A DNA stretch of 64,000 nt from Boletus sp. NGJ (lineage: Eukaryota > Basidiomycota > Agaricomycetes > Boletales > Boletaceae): the NCBI GenBank assembly GCA_019096195.1, contig JAGTXK010000055.1, positions 1,984,001 through 2,048,000 of the forward strand. The letters run 5' to 3'. The notes under the pieces were generated by a model. It worked only from the letters and a program-made list of their open reading frames with translations, did not search any database and was not told the origin of the DNA. Below, piece after piece: positions 23,775 to 36,011 of this stretch. Both the position numbers and the translations under genes were made by a program. Position 1 is the stretch's first letter. The number at the start of each line of letters is the position of its first letter.

Positions 23775-26700
23775 TTAAACTTTGGTCGAAACCATATCAT
23801 CGTCTGGTTCGTCCTCCGCTTCCTCTACGGCATCGATGGGGGGAATAAAGTTCTCCTCCAGCTTCTGCTTTGCGATAGATGCGAAACCTTCCTCAGTTTC
23901 GTCCGTAACCTTTTGGCTTGGCTGGTCACGAGGAGATTCGGAGCATGTGTCCATCCGCTCCTCGGCTGCCCTCCGACAATCACACAATCGGGCAAGGTTC
24001 ATCTCGTGGTTTGGATCACCCAAGATAGCACGTGCCCGTTCAGCGGCAAGACCTTTTGATAATGAAAGATTGCTTGCTGTAATAGGACCCGCGATGACAA
24101 GTTCGTGAACAATGACTGAAACGCTATCGTTTCGTCGAAGTTCTGCATTACTCTGACTTTTTCTGTAAGGAAGGAGAAGATAATTATCAGCTCTTAGCAA
24201 AGAATGGCTATGAGGCACTTGCTGAAATGCAATTCTCTTGCAACCCTCTGTTGCAGCCCAAACCATCAATTCCGACACCGGATCTCTCGGAAGGGTGGTG
24301 GTCAGTACGTCCAACACATCACTCATCACCACTTCGACAACTGAAGCAGTCTTCTCGAAGTTGTATGCACTGTCCACGAGTACCCCACCGACAAGGCTCT
24401 CCAGTACATCACTCAGTGCCTTTGGAGGATCGTATTTCCATCCCTTGAGGATTGCATCTTCGGGCGAGAGGGTCTCGAGGAGGGGCACGTGTCGACTAAT
24501 TGCAGTGCTAAGCTCGACGTTGTTGATGAGCAGATGCTTGTGTAGCCCAAGACGGTTGACTGCAATGGATGCGAGGGTAGGCCCACAGACGGCACGGGAG
24601 CGAGCGGCAGAGAGTTGACCAGATGTGGCATCTGGAAACCTGTGGAAAAGATAGCGCATTACGACTAGATCAATCACAGCTGGATTCCAAATGAGCAACA
24701 AGATAAGCCGCTCCGGCGAGGTCAACCTTACCATCACCGAGAAACTCCAGACGCTGATATGATGATCCTGCTGACGTAGTAAACGATGGATGTGTGATCG
24801 CCTCGACGAGTAACTCGCCACGATGGAATTCGTACCCCATCAAAGCTTGCAGATCCGCAAATACTGGTGGTATGAGGGTCGGCTCTGGGGGTCGAGAGTA
24901 GCGGACTGACCACGGGAGAGCACCCCCCATCGATAACCCCAATGCGTCACCAGCCAGCAATGCCATATTAATGCCCCCAGTCAGGAATGCCGCTCCAAGA
25001 GTCGCTTCCATGCAATCCTGCAAGCTTCGACGAGGATATTCTCTGCGCACCGCGTGCTTTGCTTGCATTAGGCAATCTACCACATCCGACCCCGCCGGTA
25101 TTGTATACCTCCATGCATGTAGGCTTTGAGCCTCGGATGTGAGAAACCGCTCGAGGCCAATCTCTTTGGCACGCGCCAACAAAGTGCGATTCGAAATACT
25201 GCTCTGGCGGAGTTGAGAAAGCTGTCCTTCATGCCGATGGGGGAACTTGTTCATGATGTGGACTGTGCACGTAAGCTTGAGTACGGAGTCTCCTAATGTC
25301 TCCAAACGTTGGTTGTTCCATGTTGCATTTGTGGTGGGGAGAGTAGATCCCTCGATAAGAAGGTCATCATCGATCGGAGGTAATCCAAGCTGTAGACGCT
25401 CTTCTCTCGCCCGATAAAGATCCGTTGCTCGTCTACAAATTCGAGGAAGGAATAGAAAAGCGCGGTAGACCGGCCGGGAAATGTGGACAACCCTGCATGC
25501 ACCCTGCGGGACGATTGATCCGACGGGTGCAGTGTGGTGTTTGTATATATCAACATTTTGGTGTCTGGATGCCGGACGATAAAGACCGGAGGGAACGCGA
25601 GGAAGGCTGTGGATCTCAATAAGCGGACAATCAGTCGGAACGAAAGCCTCGCGGCTCTTCCTAGTCCACTTTTGCACGAAATATTCCCGGTACGTCGCAC
25701 ACGGAGCCTCGCGCGAGCCCGGAGGAGGTACAGATAATGCAGTGAGATCGTATCTTATGTTGTGAAGAATCTGAGCGCGGCCATAGAGATTACAGTTCAT
25801 AACCATTCTTGTACCGAAGTCCTTCTCGGTGATTCCTTTCCAGTTGTACGTGCCATATGGCTCGTTAACGACACGTTTCACCGCCTCGAAATCGATGCAA
25901 TTGTGCTCCGTGAGAGGAACGAGGAAACATGTGATAGGCAGCGGGATTGGACGTCCGGAGATACAGAACCAGATGCCCGTCTTGGTGTATTCTTCAAGCA
26001 TGCGGAGGGTTTCCCACTCCTCCTCGGGTTGAAACATGAGTTCATCCGTACAGCGCATGGTTACGATGCAACCTTCACTGGAGAGTTCAAGCGGCGGTAA
26101 CTGAGTGCCAGTAACGAGCCCGGCAGAGTCTTCTCCATCGATTGAGATGACATGCATTCGCAGTCTTGGACCCAATACCCACGGGTCTTGTACAAAAACC
26201 TCCATAATATCCGGAATTTCAGAGACATCAAGAAGCTTGCGACCATCGGCATCATGATCACTCTTTCCCTTGGAGCCCGTCGAGGGAAGGAGATAATCGT
26301 CGAATACGTCAAGTTTATGGAGAGCTTTGACAGCCATGAACGCAACTGCCCGTTTTGCTTCGCGCTTCGAGTTCCGCATCGGCCCTCGATATATGAGGTG
26401 ATCGACCGGGAGAGGGAGGCTTGATGGGAGTTCTAAAACAGAGGCATAATCGCCGTTATACTTCGGCATCGGGGGAGGAGTGTAGGCGTCATGTGGAATT
26501 AGGGAACACAGATAGTTTATCAGCCCGATGGCAGAGCCATAGGTGAGCACCGCCCCAGTAGATGGAACGATGTATCGCTCACGCGCCGCAAGATCTTCGG
26601 GATCGTCTTCTTCCAACTCGCCCTCTTCGGAGTCTGATGACGATTCTGGTGAAGCAGGACGAGTGGGATTTTCTCGAGTTTGGTAGACTTTCTTGAGTTC

Positions 26701-28580
26701 GGGCTCGATTTCTTGGAAAGTCTTGTAACGGTCGAGATGCGACGTGTGGCCAACTTGTGCCATAATAACGAAGGTAGAGGTTTTGGTTCGGGCCCGTCCT
26801 CTAGATTGGACGTATCCAACCATATGATGGAGCGGATCAAATCGTATAACAAGGTCACAGGCCTACCGACGCTAGTATTAAAGTCTCGCCAAAATGCAGA
26901 ATATAAATGGTAACATACCGGAAAATCTAAGCCTTCTTCAGCAACAGACGTGGCGACCACTGGACCGAGGGAATCAATGATGCGGTATGAAAGTACGGAG
27001 AAGAAACATACGCAGATTGAGACCGCCCTCCTTATACGACTTCCGGAACAGCCTTACTGTATCTTGCTGCCTTGCCAACCCCATGCCCTTCACGTTCATC
27101 CCTGACGCTGCACTCGCGCTAGAGCCTCCTTTGTTCCGTGTGCCATGTCCACCACCATGCCCGACAAGTTCTGCACACCGAATGCGGTCCCTCAGTTCAG
27201 GGATCTTGGAGAGTACTTTGGCAAGGCAAGCAGCAACCTGACGTTGCTCTACAAAGACAATGCCGTGGAATGTTGGGGTGTGGTATGCGAGGAGGACCTC
27301 AGTGAGAGCCTTTACCTTGGGAGTACACCAAGCAAGTGGGACAGGGATTGGCACGGCAGGTGGGGAGGTAGAAGGGTCTTCGAAAAACGGCTTGAAATCA
27401 GAAAGGATGGAATCAATTTGCTCAAGGGAAATAGGGATTGATGGTGCGCTTGGATACGTGGGAGGATCATCAATGTCCATACCATCTTCTCCGACATTCG
27501 GTGTATCGAAATCTAGAAAAAGTTGATTGACTCGTGTACGAGCTTCGTGATATATAAAGAGGTCTGCGGAGTAAGGACCAAGGCTGTTCCGAGTGACTTG
27601 GTACTTCATGTGTAATTTGTCCCATGATATGTCAACGTTGTCGGATTTGAAAAGTGAGAGAGTATCCCAAAGACTCGGGTTTAGATAGAGATAGTTATCA
27701 GGGGGAGGGAAGAATTCCTTGATCATCTGTAACCAGCATATAAGTACGCGTTCCAATGATGGGTGGGAAGCAAGAAAAATGCGCACTTCTACAGGCCGCG
27801 GCGAGTTTTCAAGCAGCTCGGACACGTGCTCACGCACGGCGATGACAGTGGCATCCAAATTCTTTTCTAAAGTCAACAAAGAGCCTTCCGCGTCCTTGGG
27901 GTTCCAGATAGGCGATGCCGTCATGCCAAATACCTTTGGGCGCTCAGTGGGATGAACTTGAAAGTATTCGCGCATTATGCCATTGTAGGCATGGTTCTTG
28001 CGCGTGTGGTGACACTCGTCGAAGATGATCAACGAAACCTAGATGAACAGGTTAGCAGAACGTCAATAAGAAATGAGAAGGATGCATACTTTGTCAATGC
28101 TCCAATGTGAATGTGTGAGGATATTGAGGAATATCTGAGCTATGGGCATCGTTGAGAAACGACACCATGATATCCAGTAACTGATGCGGCCTCACCCGTC
28201 ATCACGACGACGTCGGCTTTCTCGAACGAACTCTTCCAATTTGCCCTATCTGAGAGCTCCAAATCCAGGCTTCCATGAAACTTTCGCACCCTCAAAGGGG
28301 TCTGAGAAGCAATAAATTCTGCCTGTTGTTCCACGAGTGCAACCTTTGGGACAAGAAATACGACGACCTTGCCGATGGCGCTCGGCTGTAAAACGACCCA
28401 TTTGATGAGAAGGATGCTGATCAGGGTTTTTCCACTCCCCGTATCGAGGGCAGCGATGATATTGTACTCCTGCGCCCGCCGGAATATTTCCTCCTGGTAC
28501 TTGCGCGGGAGAATAGTTTCATTGACAGTGACAGTGTGACCCTGGGTCGTTGTTGCCGCGCCGACGGTCGTCACTGTCAT
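23775..28580 (-). CDS. Dicer-like RNase III (RNA interference)
   Basis: It cuts double-stranded RNA into small RNAs. The start at 28580 (MTVTTVGAATTTQG) is followed by a helicase with TGSGKT (near 28440), FDECHH (near 28025), GMTASP and a C-terminal helicase part with VATSVAEEGLDFP and YVQSRGRARTKTS. The Dicer dimerisation fold follows (VPSTGAVLTYGSAIGLINYLC, near 26540). Then comes a region ending YREYFVQKWTR...PLIEIHSLPRVPSGL, where a divergent PAZ would lie. RNase III domain a has NNQRLETLGDSVLKL and RSLQDCMEATLGAAF. Domain b has YQRLEFLGD (completed as AVIDLVV after an intron at about 24770) and ALSDVLESLVGG. The acidic metal ligands are present in both domains. The tail after 23900 is acidic. 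About 1,500 residues and apparently intact. Confidence 0.94.
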
Positions 28581-28822
28581 CAAGTAAATGATGTATCGAA
28601 GCCTCCCGGTGCTGTGAGATCGGACGGAGATGTACTTGAAATCAGTACATCTCTAAGCTGGCGGAGCAGAGGGAATTTTCCAACAAAAGTCATTCAAGTC
28701 CGCGCGCGCGCGCGTCGCAGTTGGCAAGAACCTGAATACAGCCTTCCTAATACAGCCATTCCACTCCGCCACTGATGCACTGTGGGCGCGCAGCATCGTC
28801 TACTTAATTCATCTTCGTACGC
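28581..28822. promoter_or_regulatory. Divergent upstream region shared by Dicer and the phosducin-like gene
   Basis: The start codons of Dicer (28580, minus) and the phosducin-like gene (28823, plus) are only 242 bp apart, so their promoters must share this stretch. It contains an alternating CG run (28701-28713) and a CCACTCCGCC stretch. No TATA box is evident. Confidence 0.55.
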
Positions 28823-29802
28823 ATGGCAGTCAACCCAAGCGAAGACACAGAATTGTGAGCACTAGACACCTTTCGTTGTCGTCCCCCATACACACTCAAC
28901 TCTCCCAGCAACGACGCCCTGCGCAAGCATGGCATCCTTCCACCCCGAGAAACATCCCCGCGGACCCCGTCTCCCCCTGCGGAGCCGACATTCTACGAAG
29001 CCCTGGAGGACCTCACCGCGGACGAGCTACGTGAGCTAGGGGAGGACGTCGCAGATGATGACCTGCAGCGATCAGTGGACGCATTCCGCCGCCACCGGCT
29101 GGCCGAGGAGCAGAAGGCAGTGAAGCGTGCGCGCTTTGGGAGGGTATATCCGATCGGAAGAGAGGATTACACGAGGGAGGTCACGGAGGCGAGCAGGATC
29201 AGCGAGGAGGACGATGAAGACGAGAGGGGTACAGGTGTGATATGTTTTCTTTACAAAGACGGGTGAGCAACCCCCTCCAAGTGCAATTCGCCCATCTCAA
29301 CTGTGTCACAGCATTCCGCGAAGTGACCGTACATCTAATCATGTCCGGGATTTAGCTGTCCGATATCCCCGAACCAAGTTTGTGTCTATCGTCGGCAACA
29401 AATGCATAGCAGATCTGCCTGATAGTTGCATACCGATGCTTATCATGTATCGGAACGGGGAAATCAGAAATCAGATCGTCGCTTGGGGTGCTGACCGCGA
29501 AAGGCGTCTTGAGGGTACGCCAGCTTTTTCAATGTCTCTGTCACTATTTACTCATCTGAGAAGAACTCGAGGCAATCCTGATGTTGTATGGGGTCATTGA
29601 CCCCCCTGAACGTCCTTTTCAAAGTGGAGAAAGTAGTCAAGATCGGAGTGATAGTTCCGATGAAGACGACGACGACGACGACGACGACCCATCTTCTCGT
29701 ATGCGATCCGCGGCGACCAGAACGAATGCACAAGCTCCAAAAAACATCCGTGGACCACCAAGAAAGGACGATTCAGATTCAGAATTCGAGTTCGATATGT
29801 AG
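28823..29802 (+). CDS. Phosducin-like protein (Plp2/PDCL3-type chaperone co-factor)
   Basis: This family assists the CCT/TRiC chaperonin in folding actin, tubulin and G-beta. The start at 28823 gives a short first exon, MAVNPSEDTEF, that splices in phase 2 to NDALRKHGILPPRE. The N-terminal helical part contains PTFYEALEDLTADELRELGED and a basic helix. The thioredoxin-like domain reads VRYPRTKFVSIVGNKCIADLPDS, then CIPMLIMYRNGEIRNQIVAWG. After the last intron, ELEAILMLYGVIDPPERPF leads into an acidic tail with a poly-Asp run coded by GAC repeats (29660-29690) and a final DDSDSEFEFDM. The length, about 275 residues, fits the Plp2 subgroup. It ends 84 bp from the convergent amidohydrolase gene. 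Confidence 0.88.
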
Positions 29803-29885
29803 AGCTCAATGGCAATGGAATCGGATATTGATCCCCTTTCGCACTGGATGAATTTCTACTAGAGCGGGAAACAATCCTAAGTAGA

Positions 29886-32800
29886 CTACTCAGCATTGAA
29901 GGGAGGCAGGGTCTGTTGCCTTCCCTTTACCGGCCAGACTTCCGTCATGGTCTTGGCCTCCCATACCCTTCCGCCCCGCACGACAAACCTGATCTCCTTT
30001 GTCTGGTGGATGTCAGCATCAATCAGATCAAAGCCCGCAGGGAAAACAACAAGGTCAGCTAGTTTGCCTACAGTCACTGTGCCGAGGGACTCTTCAAGAC
30101 CAAACGTCGTGGCTGCGTCAGAAGTCGCGGCGCGAATGACCTAAATAACAATAAGCACGGTGGCGTGAGAACAACAGTAAAACTGACCTCGTAATTGCTC
30201 AGTCCCCCTGCCTTGGCGAACGCCATCTCTTGATGATACATCAGACCCAGCGGGGGCTCGCCGTGTGCTCCAATATGAGCAGACAGTCCGCGATGAACCA
30301 TCTTGGCGACCGACGAAGAGACATTGAAAAGTGCAATTGCTAACAGAGCAAGTTAGTTCTGGTATTAACAGGCATTTAAAGACAACCAACAGTTTGCGGG
30401 CCGGCTCGTGGACTCGGACAAACCCTCTAGGATGTCATGCCTCCCAAAGCGTCTGAGTCTGCATAACGTATTGATTCAGATGTGTCCATGTGACGATATT
30501 GCGGTAGTACATACTTTGGATCATTGGGTATATCTGCGGTCGCCCAGAGCAACTGTTCCCCCCACGATCCTCCATAGTCGACAGTATGCGTCGGTGTCGA
30601 TCCGGTCCCACTCAGCGAATAGAGGGTGAGGAGATCGTCGTAGAGTACCGACACAGGAATGTTATGCTCGACTGTCGTCATTCCTGGTTGCAGCACGTCA
30701 GAATCATGCCTTGTAGCTGGAGAATCCACCTGCCATCTACAATGTAAGTTTGGTCCCAATCAAAATTCATACCCTAAATATGTTAATGTATAAGTCGCAT
30801 CCTTCAGATTCATAGGATAGCTACTTACACCCTCGGGTACACAAGCCATATTCATCTTTCTCGCTTGCAGCAATAAGCGCTGCCTAGATGCCCTCGCTGG
30901 CAGGTTGTAGTTCTTATAAGACCAGCTCGCTGGTCCACCCTCGGCTTTGATACGGGTGAGGGCCTCTTTTGCTTCTTCGGTGGTTGCAATATCGAGATGG
31001 AGAGAATAATCGGACGCGCCATAGATAATTTGACCTGTGTGGAAAATCCTTGGGCCAATCATGAGACCACTCTCAACGCGAGCACGCTCAACGAAGCCAA
31101 GTGAGTTATGCAGGCTTGGGCTGAAAGAAGCATTTAGGGGAGACTACGAACGTCTTCAACTAATCAACGTACTTGTGCATCGTGGTGATCCCGTATGCAA
31201 GGAAGGTTTCCATCTCCCAAGAAGTGGCGGGGTATTTGACCCCCGTCCCATCCCAGTGGGCATGTGCATCAATGAATCCCGGGATGATGTATCCTTGTAA
31301 ATTTGACGTGTAAGAGTCATCATCATCGGGTTGTGTCTACCCGTAACTCACCACCATCAGTCTGGATGATCAAAGCCCCAGCTGGAACAGACACTTCACC
31401 GTCCTTGCCCACTGTATCAATGAAACCATCTCGGAGTAAAACCGTTCCGCCGCTGATCAGGTCCCGGTGAACGTCACCATGCTCCATGGTAAGGATTGTA
31501 GCATTCACAAATGCAACAACGTTCACATCGGAAAATGCGCGAGCTTCACGACGGAGTCTCGTAACCTCCGATTCGTATCGAACGTCCACCTCGGTGACGT
31601 CTAGCAAACGAGTCACACAGCCAACTCCAAACGTCTGGCTGTCCGCTTTAATAGCCTGTGAGCATTGTGCAAGTCGAGAAATGGGCAAAGTATGCAGGAA
31701 GGGTCCTAGTCGTAATAAAGTCAGGATTACTGCAAAAGGATCGAACCACAAGCCTTACCGAGGAACCACCCAACGACGGTTCCATCACCGCTCACAACCA
31801 GATCGTGTCCACCATCCAAGCTAAGCCTTGCTAATCCCGCTGGTGCCTTGCCAGGCTTACTCCACAAATCGGTCGAAGAAGTCACTGCGGGAACATAGTA
31901 GACTTGCTGGAAGTTCACGAAGGCTGCACCATGGGTAGTGTCTGAATACACCAACTCATCCGTCGAGTGACCGTTTGCGAGGGTCTCTTCCGTATAGCGT
32001 CCCCATTCGTCAGCACCGCGAGAGAGATCCACGGCGAAGACTCGATTAGATTGGTGGACGAGGAGTTTACCAGAGGAGATAAAGTCAAGTTTCAACGCAT
32101 CGTCGGAGGAACTGATGGTAGTGCGGATTTTCCGGATGTTCGTCACGGGGATCGAAAAGGATGATGTAGCTTCTGTTGGTAGAGTGACCTCGCCAACCCA
32201 GAGACCAGGTTGAGCGGTAGCAACGACATCGCCAGTAAGGGTGTCACCATTCGTCTTGACGAAAGCAAGTGTGCGAACCGCTCCCTTTCCACCCGAAATC
32301 ACGGGACTAAAGTATCGCCCCATTGGAAGACCAGTCAACTCGTACACGTTGCCAGTACCCAGGTCGGCAATCTCGAAGGAGGAGAAATATGTATCCGACC
32401 ATCTTCCGTGAATGATCAAGTCGTTGCTCCCACCAACGAAAGAGGGTGAGTAATATGTTGCTCCTGCATGCGCAACAGGCACGCGTTGAGCTGTGGATGT
32501 CGATCCCAGCACCTGAACGTATGTGACACCAGCAGCTTGGAACACTGCATGCGTCCCAGTCTCGTCGAGGGCGAGCTGGGTAAACGCGTGAAGGCGCTGT
32601 TCACCATTCTCCAGCTCCCTGACGTCTGTAGTTGGCCTCAGAGTCTCCGCAAGTTTGACCTCGATATGGGCGCGAAAACCGACAGGTTTAGGTGTGCCAC
32701 CCAACTCCCGTTCCCCAAGTGCGTTCAAGGCAAGTGGAATGCGGTAAATCTGACCGGCGGCCCAGATAAGAATAGCTTCGTCGGAGGGATCGAATGCAAA

Positions 32801-34335
32801 GGAGGGATAAGTGCCCATTGGGGCGTAAATAGTAGAAAGATCGTAGGTCAACCCGTGCCAAATATTGCGGAGCGTACCCGTTTGTAAATCCCTGTGGGAT
32901 GAATGAGACGGGGTTTAAAGCCTGCGCGTACACGAGACATACTTGAGCACAAGTGCTTCTTTGTCGCGAACGCGACGAACGAAAGCGAGGGTACGCCCAT
33001 CACGAGACAATGTAGGTCTGCTAGCACCTCCAGGGAACGCATCAACGAGAACTTCTTCTTCCCCGTACGTCAAGTTACGTGCAAAGATCGAATAAATACC
33101 CTGGTGAACGTCTGCCACAGCGAATGTGAATCGAGATTAACAAGAACCGTAGGCACATATCATACCTTTGGAGTATTTGAAAGCACCCTCGCCATCTTGG
33201 ACGTTTCCTGAATATACAAGTGTATCATTGCCTAACCAGGAGAACTGCTCATGACCGATCTGCTGCTCGACGTAATCAGTCTTGGTCCACCCTAGGGGCA
33301 ACACTCTGGAAACGAGACGCCTGCCCGAGTTTACTGCCACTCGGCGCTGCGCGGGATCACGGAGGGTTGGAACTTCATATTCCCATCCTTCGCCCGCACC
33401 CAAGGAACGCCGAGAGAAGTACCATTTCGTAGCAATGATTTTGGTGCCCGAAGGGTGCCAACGTGGGTCGGAGACCCAATTATAGGTTTCATTGGTGACG
33501 CGGACAGCTGTACGTCGCAAGGGAGGTCCCGGTCAGATCCGTTCACATTATAATTATCCGAGCACAAACCCGCCAGTCTGCCCTCTTGCGAGAGTCGCCT
33601 TAATCTCCGTTCTTCCGTCTCTCTAACGCCTTGTGCGAGTAAACTGGCATCATAGTCCCTTTGCGCAATTGCCTCGGCGGTCATCGCGGGAACGTCCATT
33701 TCGACGCAGCCACCAGCAGCCCATGGCATAACCCAGATATTGTCGACCCCGAGCCCCGCATCACTTCTGAAGGCTAGACGATTGCCATCGGGAGAGAAAC
33801 TAGGGTCGGCGTCGTGTGGTACCCCTGTGAGCACCGGGATGGCCATGGTCGTTATCCCGCTCGTCAAGTTTGCCTCGGAATAAGAATACGCCGGAAGACA
33901 GTAGATGTCGCCGGCCATATCAAAAACAATATCACCAGATATTGGATGGACATCGAGGCGAAGCCAGGTACCCTCCTCGACGTCGTACGCGAGGGTGCGC
34001 GGGTAAGGGAAGTCGGTGGAGATATCCCAACTGTCCTGTAGACGCAGGGGAAAGACGTCGTCCTTGAATTCGGAAGCGGGGTCATCATAATATCCACTCA
34101 GTGGTGAAGTCAAAGGGTACTTCACGCCTAAACTCGATGCACGCGGAACGGTGAACACAACGTTGCGAGACAGCAAGTATACGAGGTAGATGGCTGGGAT
34201 AGAATATTTTATCGCTGTGACTAAAGAGGGATTGAGTCGACTGGGTGAACCATGATGACGCTGGACACTCGGAGTTGCAGTGAAAGGTAGCTCGCCCTTT
34301 TCCAAGGGAGAAAGTTGTTTGATATCAAGAGACAT
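29886..34335 (-). CDS. Membrane-anchored beta-propeller / amidohydrolase fusion protein
   Basis: A large two-part protein. The start at 34335 gives a cytosolic leader followed by one hydrophobic segment (AIKYSIPAIYLVYLLSRNVVF), a likely signal anchor. The middle (about 34100-31800) is made of WD40-like/PD40 TolB-type propeller blades, for example DPSFSPDGNRLAFRSD, DPRWHPSGTKIIATKWY, RPTLSRDGRTLAFVRR and PSFAFDPSDEAILIW. The C-terminal part is a metal-dependent amidohydrolase. It has FVNATILTMEHG, then IIPGFIDAHAHWDGTG (near 31260) with the HxH metal ligands, and later LSAHIGAHGEPPLGLMYHQEMAFAKAGGLSNYE, SLGTVTVGKLADLVVF and a stop at 29886. The substrate is unknown, though the family includes dipeptidase/imidazolonepropionase-like enzymes. 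Many short introns interrupt it. At about 1,200 residues it appears intact. Confidence 0.88.
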
Positions 34336-34640
34336 GCTCTCAGTGCTGGAAAATAGGTTATTTCGTGACGAATGGCATACTTTGACTCACTAATACCTCT
34401 TGCTCCACTGCGTAAACCAACCTGGTTACAAGCTCCTCCAACTGGTGGGTATCGAAGCCTATCCCGAACTCGGTTTCCAGCGTTCGCATGTAACGTAAAA
34501 CTGCTAAAAGAAGTTGCAGTTGGCACACGGCGAAGAGTGAGACTCAGTAGATCAAGTCACAGGGAGATTGCGAAAACGGGGCCATCCTTACTAGTACTGT
34601 ACCACATACAAATCAAGAAGCTTTACAGATGGCAGAATAA

Positions 34641-35385
34641 TTACGGTGCACTTTTTTCACCCTGTTCTTCACCAGCTGGCGGGTTGTCTTTCGCCTCGGG
34701 CCCCGAAGACCCCCCATGTTTGGGTTCAACTGCTTCGCCGAACGTCTCTTCAGCAGCATGCTCTCCTGTCCCTTCTTTTTCATCATCTTCATGTCCTTCC
34801 ACCTCTTTCACATCCTTGCTGCCAATAACAGTGGCATTAATTCTGCACCGGCTCATTAATATCCAAACCACAGTGACATAAGGCAGGTGGAACACGTACG
34901 TCATCGTAACATGGACCTTCTCCCCATCCCCTTGGGCGTTGGGCAACTCCACCACCAAGCGTTTATGCCCTTTCCACCCAAAACTTCCCGTTGAAAAGGT
35001 GCTCGGGGTGAGGGCCGTGCTTGCCAAGAATCCGGGATCTACCGGAGCAGGTTCCTGGCCCTCGGGCGCGGGGGCGGTCGTGGTGATACTCACGTGGAGA
35101 GGCACGGCACGGGACTTGAACGTAGATTGGGCCATGGAGGTCTGTCAATCATACAGCGGTTGGATGCGGAGAAGTTGCATGAGAAATGGAAAGACGCGCC
35201 TTGAGACGCGCCGTGCCCTTGGCGGCTCTGCCAGCGGGTTTAGCGCCCTCTGTCCTGGCTGCCTTTGAGCCGCGAGTTTCGCGCTTTTCGGTGGTGGTGT
35301 CCTCGGCTGCAGCTCGCTTCCTACCTGAAATACGTTGCGTAAGTGATAGTAATTGAATAGGGGCCCATCTGTACACACCGGCCAT
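34641..35385 (-). CDS. Conserved fungal hypothetical protein with basic N-terminus
   Basis: Three exons. The first is only seven bases (ATGGCCG), then GTGTGT...TTTCAG, giving MAGRKRAAAEDTTTEKRETRGSKAARTEG, a Lys/Arg/Ala-rich leader that could be nuclear. After a second intron the core reads TSMAQSTFKSRAVPLHVSIT, then STFSTGSFGWKGHKRLVVELP and GEKVHVTMT. A third intron (donor GTACGT near 34905) joins this to INATVIGSK, then an acidic Glu/Lys/Gly-rich tail. The GWKGxKR block and the NATVxGSK block are conserved in other Agaricomycete proteins of this kind as I remember them. No function is known to me. About 190 residues. Confidence 0.7.
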
Positions 35386-36011
35386 GTTGGTGAAGCAGAT
35401 GTGCTAGACTGGAGAGGACAAGCGTGTGGATGGGCTGCGGGGGGTGTCGAATGTGGGCTGGCTAGATTTGTGGTTGATATGAGAGCTGGGAGGTGTCAAA
35501 ATGACGGTGTCCACACCCGTGTGGCCAATATGATCATACGGCTAACGTGACGTCACATTCGATGTAACGATGTAACGCTCCACCTTGTCACCACGAGAAA
35601 GAACTGAACAAGGATAGCATGAATTGATCAAAAGAACAGCATGGTAAAACTACAAGACCGTGGGCTACTTAGCGACAAACCAACTCAGCATACGCTGTCT
35701 TCTATCCACTGTAGTGTCCCCTATCCATCTGAAATCTTCGGTCAGCGAATGCAACACATCCATACTCATGAAACTGACCTCCACATAACAATGAGCGCAT
35801 GTCCATCGGATCTAGAAACAAACGGTGACCATGTGCATTTGCACCCAACCTTGTCCGGGCGCTGAACGCACACCCCGTCCACCCTGACCCTCACGATCGA
35901 CGATTGTTGCAAGGCACAACAAAAACACCTCCATACCACTCCGTCTCCACACCGCCTCGCCCCGCCGAGCGTACCATTAGTCGACGGGGCTCCGAAGAGC
36001 CAACCAAACCG
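35386..36011. other. Intergenic DNA between the conserved hypothetical and eRF1
   Basis: About 620 bp. It holds the TGACGTCA site and two close TGTAACG copies just after it (35564-35577). I see no convincing gene; the short ORFs lack known motifs. Confidence 0.4.
35548..35555. promoter_or_regulatory. CRE/ATF-type palindrome TGACGTCA
   Basis: A perfect TGACGTCA site about 163 bp upstream of the minus-strand start at 35385. It is the consensus target of CREB/ATF-type bZIP factors. Whether it is used is inference. Confidence 0.35.
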
